Source: JAGNDO01 sp963704975 (GTDB lineage Bacteria > Chloroflexota > Anaerolineae > Caldilineales > Caldilineaceae). Taken from it: 64,000 bases of DNA. Position 1 is the first letter of the stretch. Each line of letters starts with the position of its first letter. Of this stretch, positions 7,358 through 16,324 are shown piece after piece. The stretch lies in contig CAVPIK010000008.1 in NCBI GenBank assembly GCA_963704975.1, positions 1-64,000 of the forward strand, written 5' to 3'. The position numbers and the translations under genes are program-made. The notes beneath the pieces were generated by a model that searched no databases, was not told the origin of the DNA, and worked only from the letters and a program-made list of their open reading frames with translations.

Positions 7358-8530
7358 TCATAGTAACCGCCGCTCTTTCCAAGTTGATCGGCGACCCAAG
7401 GTTTGCCCCAGGGAGTGAAACGACAGCAAAAAGGCGGCGGCAATCACCGCCGGATAGAGCAGGACAACCACGACCGGCAGACGCAGTTTCCACGCGGTGA
7501 GGCCCCAGATCACGAAGGCCAGGACGATGGCGGCCTCGGCCAGGCGTGGGGACATGGGCAGCCCGCCAAAGGTGCCGCCGATCCACATCAGCCAAGGCCC
7601 CAGAAAGACGATGCCCAGCCACAGCCAAATAAAGAGATAGCGGGGCAGGTTGCGGCCAAAGACCGCATACAGGTTTTTGCCAAACCCCTCCCAGGCCGCC
7701 CCAGCCGAGCGGTACATCCGACACCAAGAGCGGTCGTTTCCCGGCAACAGCCGCCAGCGCAGACCGCTTTTGGCCATCAAGTGGGCCAGGGCCATGTCCT
7801 CGGCGATTTCCCCGCGCACGGCTGCATGACCGCCCATGGCCCCATAGGCCGTCCGCCGGAAGAGCAACACCTGGCCGATGGCCGCAGCCGGACGCTGCCA
7901 GCCCAGGCGGTACCCCAGGGCCAGGGGAAAGTGGGTGAACAGGCTCCAGGGCAGGATGGGCACCGTCAGCTTTTCGGCCAGGCTGATGGCCACTTGCTGG
8001 GGGATGGCCGAGAGCAGATCGGCCTGCTCCGCCTCCAAGGCGGCGACCGCGTCCCGGAGCATGTGGGGATGGTGCCAGGTATCCGCATCCACAAAGAGCA
8101 GCAAGGTTACGTCATCGGGCACGGCGTCGGCCAACTGCTGGCAGGCCCAAGACTTGCCCAACCAGCCGACAGGCAAGGGCGCACCCTGGATCACGCGCAG
8201 ACGGTCGGCGTCCGAGGCGGCCAGTTGCGCCAGGATTTCCGGTGTGCGGTCCGTGGAGGCGTCATCCAGCACCCAAATGCTGAAGGCCGGATAGTCTTGG
8301 GCCAACAGGGACTGCACACAGCGGGCGATGGTGGCCTCTTCGTTGCGGGCGGGGATCAGCACGGCCAACCGGGGCCATCTCTGCGGATGCGGATAACTGC
8401 CCAGCCGACGCAGACCCACCGTGTTGATGACCGTGTTGATCAGGATGATCAGCAGGTAAAAGAGAATGCCCACCTGCTGGCCCTGCCAGGAAAAGAAAAA
8501 CGCAGCGAACTCACCCATGAGGGCTGGCAT
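7358..8530 (-). CDS. membrane-anchored family 2 glycosyltransferase (CrtQ-like)
   Basis: GT2 glycosyltransferase of about 390 aa. An N-terminal membrane helix (GILFYLLIILINTVINTVG) precedes the GT-A domain: LAVLIPARNEEATIARCVQSLL, LDDASTDRTPEIL, the metal-binding FVDADTWHHP (DxD), and GEIAEDMALAHLMAKSG with the catalytic ED. Two to three C-terminal helices follow. The architecture resembles enzymes that glycosylate apo-carotenoids such as CrtQ. In this operon the likely acceptor is a hydroxylated carotenoid. The start ATG 8530 overlaps plsY by 20 bases, and ATG 8518 is an alternative. Confidence 0.82.
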   Translation of the reverse strand: MPALMGEFAAFFFSWQGQQVGILFYLLIILINTVINTVGLRRLGSYPHPQRWPRLAVLIPARNEEATIARCVQSLLAQDYPAFSIWVLDDASTDRTPEILAQLAASDADRLRVIQGAPLPVGWLGKSWACQQLADAVPDDVTLLLFVDADTWHHPHMLRDAVAALEAEQADLLSAIPQQVAISLAEKLTVPILPWSLFTHFPLALGYRLGWQRPAAAIGQVLLFRRTAYGAMGGHAAVRGEIAEDMALAHLMAKSGLRWRLLPGNDRSWCRMYRSAGAAWEGFGKNLYAVFGRNLPRYLFIWLWLGIVFLGPWLMWIGGTFGGLPMSPRLAEAAIVLAFVIWGLTAWKLRLPVVVVLLYPAVIAAAFLLSFHSLGQTLGRRSTWKERRLL

Positions 8531-9108
8531 CTCGCCGCAAGGGCCGGTGCAGATCGTGACGATAGCCCCAGACCAGCATGATGGCCGTAAACAGCCAAGC
8601 GGCCAGATAGATCGGCGGCCAGCCCCGCAGCAGCAAATCGGCCAGCAAGGCCAAGAGGCCCAGCATCACGGTCCAGCCATCCCGCAGACGCAGCCCCATC
8701 AGCCCCACAACGATGGTCAGCCCCATCACCACCGGCCCCTCGGCCAGGGTGAGGCCCGTCCACACCCCAAAGGTGGTGGCCAGCCCCTTGCCGCCCCGGC
8801 CCCGCAGGAAGGGCGAGAAGGCGTGGCCCATCACCGGCGCGGCGGCCAGGGCCACCAGCCAAACGCCGTCCCACTGCCAGAGAGTATCGGGCCAGCAGCA
8901 CGGGCACGGCACCTTTGAAAAAGTCCAGCACCAGCACGGGGACGCCCAGCCGCCAGCCGCCCAGCTTCCAGGCGTTGGTGGTGCCGGGGTTGCCGTCGCC
9001 CACGGTGCGCACGTCGCCCTGATCTGCCAGCCGGGTCAGGATCACGGCGAAGGGGATGGCCCCCAGAAAAAAGGCCGCCAGAAGCCATAAAAATGGCACG
9101 ACATCCAT
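8511..9108 (-). CDS. plsY: PlsY-like glycerol-3-phosphate acyltransferase (frame-broken)
   Basis: Membrane acyltransferase of the PlsY family, about 198 aa. Hallmarks are LGAIPFAVILTRLADQGDVRTVGDGNPGTTNAWKLGG at the N-terminus, FFKGAVPVLLA in the middle and GHAFSPFLRGRGGKGLATTFGVW (the acyl-phosphate loop). The break is near 8880, where the frame moves from ARYSL to the VWLVALAAAPVMGH region. PlsY normally acylates glycerol 3-phosphate with acyl-phosphate. Its position between lycopene cyclase and a glycosyltransferase suggests it may instead acylate a carotenoid glycoside, but a plain phospholipid role is equally possible. Confidence 0.82.
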
Positions 9109-9109
9109 C

Positions 9110-9907
9110 TCAGCGCGCCTCGCGTCGGGCGGGGAGGCGGCTCAGCATCCAGTCCAACCGGGTGCGGCTCTCTTCGGCCAGGGCCAGGGTGGCGCCGAAG
9201 CCGATGAGGATGTTGGTGACCAAAAAGAAGAGGGCCTCTTCCAGGGGCAGGCCGCCAAACAGGTGGATACCCAAAGTCTGCTCGGGACTGATGGACCAGG
9301 TGCCGGCACTGATAGCCAGGGTGTCCGCGGCGGACAAGAAGAGGAAGGGGACCAGGATGGTCGTCGCCACCAAACGCCGGTAGCGCCACAGGATGTCCGC
9401 GCCGAAGGCCAGTTGCAGGGCGATGGGCGGGATGGCCCAGACCAGGATCAAGGCCAGATAGGTGGCCGGGGTGACCTGCCCAAAGAGCAGAAAGGGCATG
9501 GGCAGCCAGATCAACCCGGCCACGGTCGTGGCAATCCAGCGGACACGAGCGGACGGTTGCCAAGTGGATCTGCGGGCCAGGCGCGGGGCCAACCAGAGCA
9601 GCCACATGCCCGTCAGCAGGGTTTGCAGGACGAAAAAGGTGTATTCCTCGATGGGCACCCAGCCCAAGGTAATGCCCGTGACCAAGTCCGGATCGTACCA
9701 CCAGACCGAGGTCGCCACCAAGTAGTTGTCCCAGGGTGTGGTGTAGATCACGGCTATGGCCACGTGCACAAGGATCACGGCCCAGCCGGGGAAGTTGCGC
9801 AGATTGGCGGGCAAGCCGATGCCCCGGCCCCGGTCACGCCACAGCAAAATGGCCATGATCCCCATGGGGATGAGCAGAAAACGGGCCAAAAAGCCAAAGT
9901 AGGTCAT
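9110..9907 (-). CDS. lycopene cyclase of the CrtYcd type (two fused domains)
   Basis: Integral-membrane lycopene beta-cyclase, 265 aa, the single-chain form of the actinobacterial CrtYc/CrtYd heterodimer. Each half carries the active acidic motif on a helix: PIEEYTFFVLQT (about residue 84) and PLEEALFFLVTN (about residue 220). About seven hydrophobic helices are visible. It converts lycopene to gamma- or beta-carotene in the membrane. Its ATG overlaps the P450 stop by 4 bases and its stop lies one base before plsY, so it is embedded in one transcript. Confidence 0.85.
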   Translation of the reverse strand: MTYFGFLARFLLIPMGIMAILLWRDRGRGIGLPANLRNFPGWAVILVHVAIAVIYTTPWDNYLVATSVWWYDPDLVTGITLGWVPIEEYTFFVLQTLLTGMWLLWLAPRLARRSTWQPSARVRWIATTVAGLIWLPMPFLLFGQVTPATYLALILVWAIPPIALQLAFGADILWRYRRLVATTILVPFLFLSAADTLAISAGTWSISPEQTLGIHLFGGLPLEEALFFLVTNILIGFGATLALAEESRTRLDWMLSRLPARREAR

Positions 9908-11217
9908 GCTCGCCTCCTCGCCCGCATGGGGACGCCGGGGTGGGGTTCCAGGGTTGCGCCCATGTGGGCCCTCGCCTTGCGTCCGTGGCCAGTCAGATCA
10001 AAACGCTGCAAGATGCGGGCCAGGACCAGCCGGGCCTCCAATTGGGCAAAGGCCCCGCCGATGCAGTTGCGGGGACCGCCGCCAAAGGGCAGATAGCTGA
10101 AGGGGGCGGGCCGGAAGCCGCCCGCCCACCGTTCGGGCCGAAACTCGGCGGGGGCCTCCCAAAAGTCCGGGTGACGCTGGACCAGATAGTAGCTGACCAT
10201 GACCCGGGTCCCGGCGGGGATGTGATACCCGGCCAGTTCCACATCCTGGGCGGCAAAGCGATTGCCCACGTGGATGGGCGGATAGAGGCGCAGACTCTCC
10301 TTCACAATCTGGTCCAACACGCTCAGACCGCCCACATTCTGGGGCGTGGGCGGCTGCTCGCCCAGCACATGCCCAATCTCCGCCTGGGCCTGGGCCATCC
10401 ACTGGGGATGCTGGCCCAGCAAATAGAGGGTCCAGGCCAGCAGGGCCGTGCTGGTGTCGTGGCCGGCGATCAGCATGGTCATCATCTGATCCCGCACCAG
10501 ATCGTCGTCGTCCAGGCTCTGCACCAAGTGGGTGAGCATATCGTCCGGGGGAATGGGATCGACCCGGCGCTGGCGGATCAGGGCGTGGAGGTGGGCGTCC
10601 AGCACGGCCACCTCCGCGGGCGGATCACCGGCTCCCTTCACCACCCACAGCCCCGGCCCGATATAGGCCAACGCCTTGAGCATGGGCAGCCAGATCGTCT
10701 CCAATTCCGGCCCCAAATCGTAGCTAAAATAGACCTGCTCGAAGATAATCAGGGCCAGTTTGCGCATCTCCACCAGCATGTCCACCGACCCGTCCGGCTG
10801 CCAGGTGTCCAAAATCCGGTCACTTTCCTGCCAGATCGTCTCGCAGCGGGAGACGAAGTGCTTGCGGTGGCTGCTGGGATCCATCACCGTGCGCAGGTCC
10901 GTGTGCTCCTGCCCATCGGTCACCAGCAGACCGTGGCGCAGCAGTCGGGCCACCGGGTCGTCCGCGGGCCGCCACAGATAGCCGTCCCGATCATCCACCA
11001 ACACTTGGCGCATGGCGTCCGGGTGGGCCACAAAGACCGGGCGAAAACCGGGCAGGGTGAGCTGAAAGACGTCGCCCACTTCCCGCTGCACCGTCTCCAA
11101 AATGGGCAAAATGCCGCCGAATCCGCCACCCAGGGCCTTGAGCGCGGAAAGACCGGCTCGCGGACCCATTTTGGCCACCGTGGGCGGGGCGGGCAGGGCG
11201 GTTGTGGTTTGGATCAT
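9904..11217 (-). CDS. cytochrome P450, probable carotenoid hydroxylase
   Basis: Soluble-type bacterial P450 of 437 aa. Visible are the I-helix oxygen-binding AGHDTS (about residue 249), the K-helix ExxR in KESLRLYPP (about 305), FRPERW, and the haem loop FGGGPRNCIGGAFA with the cysteine ligand near 384. Its place between photolyase and lycopene cyclase matches the arrangement around the Thermus beta-carotene hydroxylase CYP175A1, so a carotene ring hydroxylase is likely. It would need ferredoxin partners encoded elsewhere. The reading frame is intact. Confidence 0.85.
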   Translation of the reverse strand: MIQTTTALPAPPTVAKMGPRAGLSALKALGGGFGGILPILETVQREVGDVFQLTLPGFRPVFVAHPDAMRQVLVDDRDGYLWRPADDPVARLLRHGLLVTDGQEHTDLRTVMDPSSHRKHFVSRCETIWQESDRILDTWQPDGSVDMLVEMRKLALIIFEQVYFSYDLGPELETIWLPMLKALAYIGPGLWVVKGAGDPPAEVAVLDAHLHALIRQRRVDPIPPDDMLTHLVQSLDDDDLVRDQMMTMLIAGHDTSTALLAWTLYLLGQHPQWMAQAQAEIGHVLGEQPPTPQNVGGLSVLDQIVKESLRLYPPIHVGNRFAAQDVELAGYHIPAGTRVMVSYYLVQRHPDFWEAPAEFRPERWAGGFRPAPFSYLPFGGGPRNCIGGAFAQLEARLVLARILQRFDLTGHGRKARAHMGATLEPHPGVPMRARRRA

Positions 11218-11222
11218 GGTCT

Positions 11223-12603
11223 TTATCCTGTGTTACGAGCCTGTCCATACGCATCCAACGTGCGCTGGCGGGCAAAGCTATGGTCGATGATGGGGGCGGG
11301 ATAGTCGTGGCCGATGCGACAACCGCTCTGTTTCTGCTCGGCCGCGGACATCTGCCAGGGCGTGTGGATCTGATTATCGGGCACGTTGGCCAATTCGGGC
11401 AACCAGCGGCGGATGTATTGACCGTCGGGATCAAACTTCTTGCCCTGGGTGATGGGGTTGAAGATGCGAAAATAGGGGGCGGCATCCGTGCCCACCCCGG
11501 CCGTCCACTGCCAGCCGCCGTTGTTGGCCGCCGGGTCGCCGTCGATCAGATTTTGCATAAACCACACCTCGCCCCAGCGCCAGTCGATGAGCAGATCCTT
11601 GACCAAAAACGAGGCCACGATCATGCGCGCCCGGTTGTGCATCCAGCCCGTGGCCAGCAGTTGACGCATGGCCGCGTCCACCACGGGGTAGCCCGTGCGC
11701 CCGGCTTGCCAAGCCGCAAAATCCCGATGGTCGTTCTGCCAGGGGACGGCGTCGTATTGGGCACGGAAGCTACTCTGGGCCACCTGGGGAAAGTGGTAAA
11801 GAATAGCTGTATAGAATTCCCGCCAAATCAGCTCGCTCAGCCAGACATCCGCCCCCGCATTGCCCGCGGCCAGGGCGGCCACCATGGCCTGCCGGGCCGA
11901 AATCATGCCAAAGCGCAGATAGGGCGAAAGCTGGGAGGTGCCGTCACGGTCAAGCAGATCCCGGCCCTGGGCATAGCGGGCCATGCCATCGCCGCCAAAG
12001 TGGGCCAAGCGACGCCGAGCCTCCTTGGCCTCCGGCGGGAAAAGGGGGGATCTTGTGGGATCAGGCAACGTCAGGCTCTGCATGTCGCTTGGCGTGTTCA
12101 GCGCCGTGGGGGCGGCCAGCAACTCCGCACCCGTAGGCAAGGGCTGCGCCAACCAAGCGCGCTTGAAGGGAGTGAAGACGGTATACGGCGTGCCGTCCGC
12201 CTTGAGCACGTCGTCGGGATGGCGCAGCGTGGGGCCGCCGTGCAGGTGCAGGGGCAACGTGGCCGCCACCTGGTCATCCCGCTGCCGGGCATAGGGCGAA
12301 AAGTCCGCCTGGGCGAAGATGGCCGTCGCCCCGCTCTCCTGGCACAGCCGGGTCAGTTCGGCCACAGGATCGCCCCGGCGCAGGATCAACCGGCTGCCCA
12401 GGGCGCGCAGATTCCTCGTCCAGCGCACGCAACCCGCCCAGCAGAAAATCCCGGCGCTTCTCCGCCGTCTTCGGCCCGTCCATCAGCCGGGGATCGATGA
12501 TGAAGCAAGGGATCACCTGATCCCCCGCCGCCACCGCCGCGCTGAGGGCGGGGTTGTCGGTCAGGCGCAGGTCTCGGCGGATCCACCAAATGGTTGTGCT
12601 CAT
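11223..12603 (-). CDS. phrB: deoxyribodipyrimidine photolyase (frame-broken)
   Basis: Light-dependent cyclobutane-dimer photolyase, about 460 aa. The N-terminal antenna domain (MSTTIWWIRRDLRLTDNPAL) is followed by the FAD domain: SQLSPYLRFGMISARQ, ELIWREFYTAILYHFP, TGYPVVDAAMRQLLATGWMHNRARMIVASFLVKDLLIDWRWGEVWF and FNPITQGKKFDPDG. These cover the FAD- and DNA-binding residues. One indel near 12400 splits it into two frames around ALDEE/RNLRALG. Start ATG 12603 lies ten bases after the crtI stop. Linking DNA repair to carotenoid synthesis in one operon fits a light or UV response. Confidence 0.9.
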
Positions 12604-12613
12604 GATCTCCTCT

Positions 12614-14104
12614 TTACTGTCCACCGGCTATCAGCTTGTCCACAATCGTGGCGGACGAAACCACCCCCGGCAGGCCCGCGCCGGGGTGGGTGCCCGCGCC
12701 CACAATGTAGAGGTTGTCGATATCCTCCGACCGGTTGTGGGGGCGGAACCAGGCCGATTGGGGCAGGGTGGGCTGGATGGAAAAGCCCGTGCCCAGATAG
12801 GTGTTCAGCTTGTCCTGGAAGTGGCGGGGGTCGATCATCTCCTCGGCCACGATGTGCTTTTGCAGATCCGGCAGGTAGTTCTCTTCCAGGAAGTTCATGA
12901 TGGCGTCCCGATAGGCGCCGCCCACTTGGGCCCAGTCGATGTCCGCGCCCAGGTGGGGCACGGGGGCCAGGACGTAGAAGGCCTCGTGGCCCTCCGGGGC
13001 CATGGACGGGTCGGTCAGGGTGGGCATGTGCAGGTAGAGGGAGAAGTCTTCGGGCAGGCTTTTGCCCTTGAAGATGTCCCGCAGCAGCCCCTTGTAGCGC
13101 TCGCTGAGGATGATGTTGTGATGGTCCAGCACCGTGTCTCGGTATTGGCGGTCTGTGCCAAAGTAGATCACCACCAGGGACATGCTGTACTGGGTCAGCT
13201 TTTTGTAGCGCATATCCGAGTTGCGCACGCTGCGATGCCGGGCGTCGATCATGTTCATGTAGGTGAAGGGCACATCCGCGTTGGAGATGACGTGGTCGGC
13301 CTGATGCACGCTGCCGTCCTTCAGGCGTATGCCCGTGGCCCGCCGGTTTTCCACCAGAATTTCGTCCACCTCGGTGTTGAGATGGAAGCGTCCGCCCTGC
13401 TCTTCGATCAGCCGCACCAGGGCCTGCACCAGCGCGCCCGTGCCGCCCCGGGCATACCAGACGCCCCATTCCCGCTCCAAATAGTGGATCATGGCATAGA
13501 TGGACGACGAATTGAACGGGTTGCCGCCGATCAACAGGGGATGGAAGGTGAAGCAGCGGCGCAGAAACTCGTTTTCGATAAATTGGGAGACATAGCCATA
13601 GACCGAGCGATAGGATTGCAGCTTGATCAGATCCGGCGCCACTTTGAGCATGTCCCCCACACTCAGAAAGGGTTCGTCGGCCAACTCGATAAAGCCCTTC
13701 TGAAAAATGGCCTTGGTCGTGTCCAAAAAGCGCCGATACCCGTCCTTGTCCGCCGGGTTCCACTTCTCGATCTGGGCCAACACAAAGTCCAGATCCCCGT
13801 TGTATTCAAAATAGCGGCCATTGTGGTCAAAGATGCGGTAAAAGGGATCGACCGGGATGAACTCCACATAGTCTTCCCGCCGCCGTCCGGCCACTTCGAA
13901 CAGTTCATCGAAGAGAAAGGGGGCGGTGATCACCGTGGGGCCGCCGTCAAACTGGAAGCCGTTTTTTTCAAAGACATAGGCCCGGCCGCCGGGCTTGTCC
14001 ATTTTTTCAAAGATATCGACCTGGATTCCCCGGGCCGCCAGTCGGGCCGCCACGGCCAGGCCGCCAAAGCCGCTGCCGATGACGATTGCATTTTGGTTTG
14101 TCAT
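12614..14104 (-). CDS. crtI: phytoene desaturase CrtI
   Basis: FAD-dependent phytoene desaturase of 496 aa that converts phytoene to lycopene or a related acyclic carotene at the membrane. The dinucleotide-binding motif IVIGSGFGGLAVAARLAARG is at residues 6-25. The central GGPTVI and the C-terminal signature NLYIVGAGTHPGAGLPGVVSSA are both intact. The ATG at 14104 has an AAAGGAA site eight to nine bases upstream. In the sequence as given the frame is open backwards into crtB with no stop between them (see crtB). Confidence 0.93.
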   Translation of the reverse strand: MTNQNAIVIGSGFGGLAVAARLAARGIQVDIFEKMDKPGGRAYVFEKNGFQFDGGPTVITAPFLFDELFEVAGRRREDYVEFIPVDPFYRIFDHNGRYFEYNGDLDFVLAQIEKWNPADKDGYRRFLDTTKAIFQKGFIELADEPFLSVGDMLKVAPDLIKLQSYRSVYGYVSQFIENEFLRRCFTFHPLLIGGNPFNSSSIYAMIHYLEREWGVWYARGGTGALVQALVRLIEEQGGRFHLNTEVDEILVENRRATGIRLKDGSVHQADHVISNADVPFTYMNMIDARHRSVRNSDMRYKKLTQYSMSLVVIYFGTDRQYRDTVLDHHNIILSERYKGLLRDIFKGKSLPEDFSLYLHMPTLTDPSMAPEGHEAFYVLAPVPHLGADIDWAQVGGAYRDAIMNFLEENYLPDLQKHIVAEEMIDPRHFQDKLNTYLGTGFSIQPTLPQSAWFRPHNRSEDIDNLYIVGAGTHPGAGLPGVVSSATIVDKLIAGGQ

Positions 14105-15094
14105 GAGATTAGATTCCTTTATTTGTGATTCCAATGCCCGTCGATAGAGATTTCGTCGGGACCGCCACCAGATACCGGGCAGGCGGGCGATTTTGTGCAG
14201 ATCTTTGACATGGGCGCGCCGGGTAAAGACATCGTAATCGTGGGCTTCGATGTCGTCCAGGATGGCCCGATAGAGTTCGGCGGCCGCGGCCACGGCAAAG
14301 CGGCCATCCTGGTGCAAATAGGCCACGCCGGGCAATGATTCTTCATAGAGACGGCGGGCGCGGTCGATCTGGAAGCGCATGAAGGCCCGCCAGCGGTCGT
14401 CCACCCGCCCGGCGGCAATGTCCGCCTCGGTGATGCCGAAGGCGGCCAGCTCTTCCTGGGGCAGATAGAGCCGGCCCTTTTGCCAATCCTCGCCCACGTC
14501 CCGCAGGATGTTGGTGAGTTGCAGCGCCACCCCCAGCTTGACCGCATAGGGCAGGGCGATGGGGCCGTCATAGCCGGTGACATGCATGGACATCAGCCCG
14601 ACCGTGGAGGCCACGCCGTAACAATAGTCGGTCAACTGCTCAAAGGTGTCGTAGCGGTTGACGGTCAGATCCTGGGCCAGGGCGTCGAGGAGTTGCTCCA
14701 TGTAGAGCACGGGGATGTGGTAGCGGTGGCGGGTGTCGTGCCAGGCGGTCAAGACCAGATCGTGGGCCGGCACCTCGTCGGCGCGGATGGCGGCCCGCCA
14801 CTCCGCCAGGCTGGCGCAGCGGTCGCCGTCCCCCTCATCCACCACATCATCGCTGACCCGGCAGAAGGCATAGAGCGTGCGGATGGCCACCCGCTTGGCA
14901 TGGGGGATCAACGCCGTGGCGGTGAAGAAGGTGCGGCTGTTTTGCGCCGTGATCTGCCCGCACTGGAGGTGGGCCGCTTGCAGCCGGGCGGCGTCAAAGA
15001 CCGGATTGAAATGGCCGCGGACATGCTGCTCCAAGGCAGCTCTGGCCTTGACGAGCAAGGATTGTTCCCACCTGGCGGGTTGCGTGGTCATCAT
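14105..15094 (-). CDS. crtB: phytoene synthase CrtB (reads through into CrtI as given)
   Basis: Squalene/phytoene synthase condensing two geranylgeranyl diphosphates into phytoene. The first aspartate-rich motif CRVSDDVVDE and the second QLTNILRDVGEDWQKGRLYLP are complete, and TRRAHV lies near the C-terminus. In this frame the protein continues ESQIKES straight into the CrtI methionine, making an 826-residue CrtB-CrtI polyprotein. In the neighbouring frame a TAA sits at 14119-14121, just before the crtI ribosome site, so a one-base error in the last 15 codons would restore two separate genes. ATG 15091 is an alternative start. Confidence 0.9.
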
Positions 15095-15169
15095 GGGGTC
15101 CCTTTCGATGCAAGGGCAGGTCGGGCCGATTCCAACCTGCGTGCGGACGCACTGGGGTGTTGCTCGCCC

Positions 15170-15198
15170 AGTATACGGGGTGGTTCATATTTTGTCAA
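15170..15198 (-). promoter_or_regulatory. consensus promoter of the carotenoid operon
   Basis: On the minus strand TTGACA (15193-15198), a 17-base spacer, and TATACT (15170-15175). The start point is near 15163, leaving a leader of about 69 nt before crtB. It is the only strong promoter seen ahead of the eight genes down to 6886. Confidence 0.75.
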
Positions 15199-15218
15199 AT
15201 CTAACTGTGCAAAACATG

Positions 15219-15233
15219 GACAATTGAATTGTC
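15219..15233. promoter_or_regulatory. 15-bp palindrome upstream of the carotenoid promoter
   Basis: GACAATTGAATTGTC is a perfect inverted repeat (7-1-7) centred about 63 bases upstream of the predicted start point. This is a plausible activator or repressor site. No cognate regulator gene lies beside it. Confidence 0.4.
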
Positions 15234-15261
15234 TGGTTCAACCAACCGTTACACCGCAACA

Positions 15262-15310
15262 GAAAAGGGGCGGAGGGTCGAGACGATCCGACCCTCCACC
15301 CTCTTTTTTA
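15262..15310. terminator. bidirectional Rho-independent terminator
   Basis: A stem GGAGGGTCG (15272-15280) pairs perfectly with CGACCCTCC (15289-15297) across an 8-base loop. A T-run follows at 15303-15309 and an A-run precedes at 15262-15266. It closes the minus-strand arr operon, whose last gene stops at 15372, and insulates the carotenoid promoter. Confidence 0.75.
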
Positions 15311-15371
15311 TTGTGGTTCAAGCATTTCCTGTGCCGCCTATACGGGCGACAGCGGCAGGCTGCATGGGGGA

Positions 15372-15836
15372 CTACGGCAACGACTTCACCATGAAGACGT
15401 TGAAATCGGTGGCCCTATAGTCGCCAAAGGCCCCGCACCACGCAAACCCATTCTTCAGATAGAGGGCGTGGGCCGCAGAGAATGCGTCCCCGGTGCCTGT
15501 CTCAAGGTAGACGCGGGTGTAGTTGCGCGCCGTGGCCGCACGCAAGATCTGATCCAGCACAGCTTGGCCCACGCCTTGGCCAAGATAGGCAGCCCGGGTT
15601 CGCATTGACTTGACCTCGCCCGTGGCGGCGTCAAGCTCCTTCAATGCGCCGCAGCCACACAGGTCACCGTCTCGCCAAGCGGACCAAAAGGTGACGTCGG
15701 GGGCCTTCAAGCCCTCAAGCGCCAGGGCGTTGACGTGCCCTGGGGGCGAATTCCCATGCATGCCCGCCAGGTGCTCGGCGATGAGGTCTTGGACTTGCTG
15801 GCTCGATAGATCGTCAACGCGCAGATGGATGGACAT
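15372..15836 (-). CDS. GNAT-family N-acetyltransferase
   Basis: GNAT acetyltransferase of 154 aa from ATG 15836 (MSIHLRVDDLSSQQVQDLI). The acetyl-CoA loop is recognisable in RAAYLGQGVGQAVLDQIL (Q/R-x-x-G-x-G/A type), followed by YTRVYLETGTGDAFSAAHALYLKNGF. Such proteins acetylate small amines, amino acids or antibiotics. The substrate is unknown. It is the third gene of the unit with arr and the DUF1059-like gene. Confidence 0.8.
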   Translation of the reverse strand: MSIHLRVDDLSSQQVQDLIAEHLAGMHGNSPPGHVNALALEGLKAPDVTFWSAWRDGDLCGCGALKELDAATGEVKSMRTRAAYLGQGVGQAVLDQILRAATARNYTRVYLETGTGDAFSAAHALYLKNGFAWCGAFGDYRATDFNVFMVKSLP

Positions 15837-15895
15837 GGCGGGATGGCTTTCGTGGCTGTTAGATGGCATGAGTGGATACGCGCCGGGAGAGTCAT

Positions 15896-16297
15896 TCAAT
15901 CGTCAATTGGCTCAAGCCCCTTGATCCCGTCTTTCATGGCCTGGATCGCTTCGGGGGTGTGGCCTTGCCAATCCATGAGTTCGCCCGTGACCCGCAGCGG
16001 ATCCTGGGATCGGTATGATTGGGTCGGATTGCCCGGAAATCTTGTGTTGGTCAGATTGGGATCGTCCATGATGGGGCCGGTGGGTTCCACGATGTAGATC
16101 CTGCCGGGACCATCGCCCCGGGCCAACTCCGCCCCCCAGATGGCCGCATCCAGGGTGCCGGTCAGGTAGACGTAGTTCGCCTTCTTCCGCTTGCCGTAGT
16201 TTGAGGTGTACCCAGCCTCGATGAGGTCTCCGGGGTGCAGATCAGCCCGTGTGCCGTGGTAAAAGCGCTGGGAAGTCAGATCGTCCGTGGCTGTCAT
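15896..16297 (-). CDS. arr: rifampin ADP-ribosyltransferase Arr
   Basis: NAD-dependent ADP-ribosyltransferase that inactivates rifamycins, 133 aa from ATG 16297, close to the usual 135-145. The family core is intact: FYHGTRADLHPGDLI, SNYGKRKKANYVYLTGTLDAAIWGAELARG, GRIYIVEPTGPIMDDPN, FPGNPTQSYRSQDPLRV. It is transcribed with the DUF1059-like gene upstream and the acetyltransferase downstream, and it sits opposite a MarR regulator. It may also act on other ligands in this organism. Confidence 0.9.
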   Translation of the reverse strand: MTATDDLTSQRFYHGTRADLHPGDLIEAGYTSNYGKRKKANYVYLTGTLDAAIWGAELARGDGPGRIYIVEPTGPIMDDPNLTNTRFPGNPTQSYRSQDPLRVTGELMDWQGHTPEAIQAMKDGIKGLEPIDD

Positions 16298-16324
16298 CGG
16301 TTTGCTCCTCACTTTTGTTGTCGG

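Noticed and set aside
9056..10096. Long plus-strand open frames opposite the carotenoid genes
   Set aside because: They are antisense shadows of high-GC minus-strand genes, rich in Gly, Gln, His and Pro with no domain similarity. The same holds for long antisense frames across 2444-3607, 24631-26358, 28192-29505 and 61894-63945.
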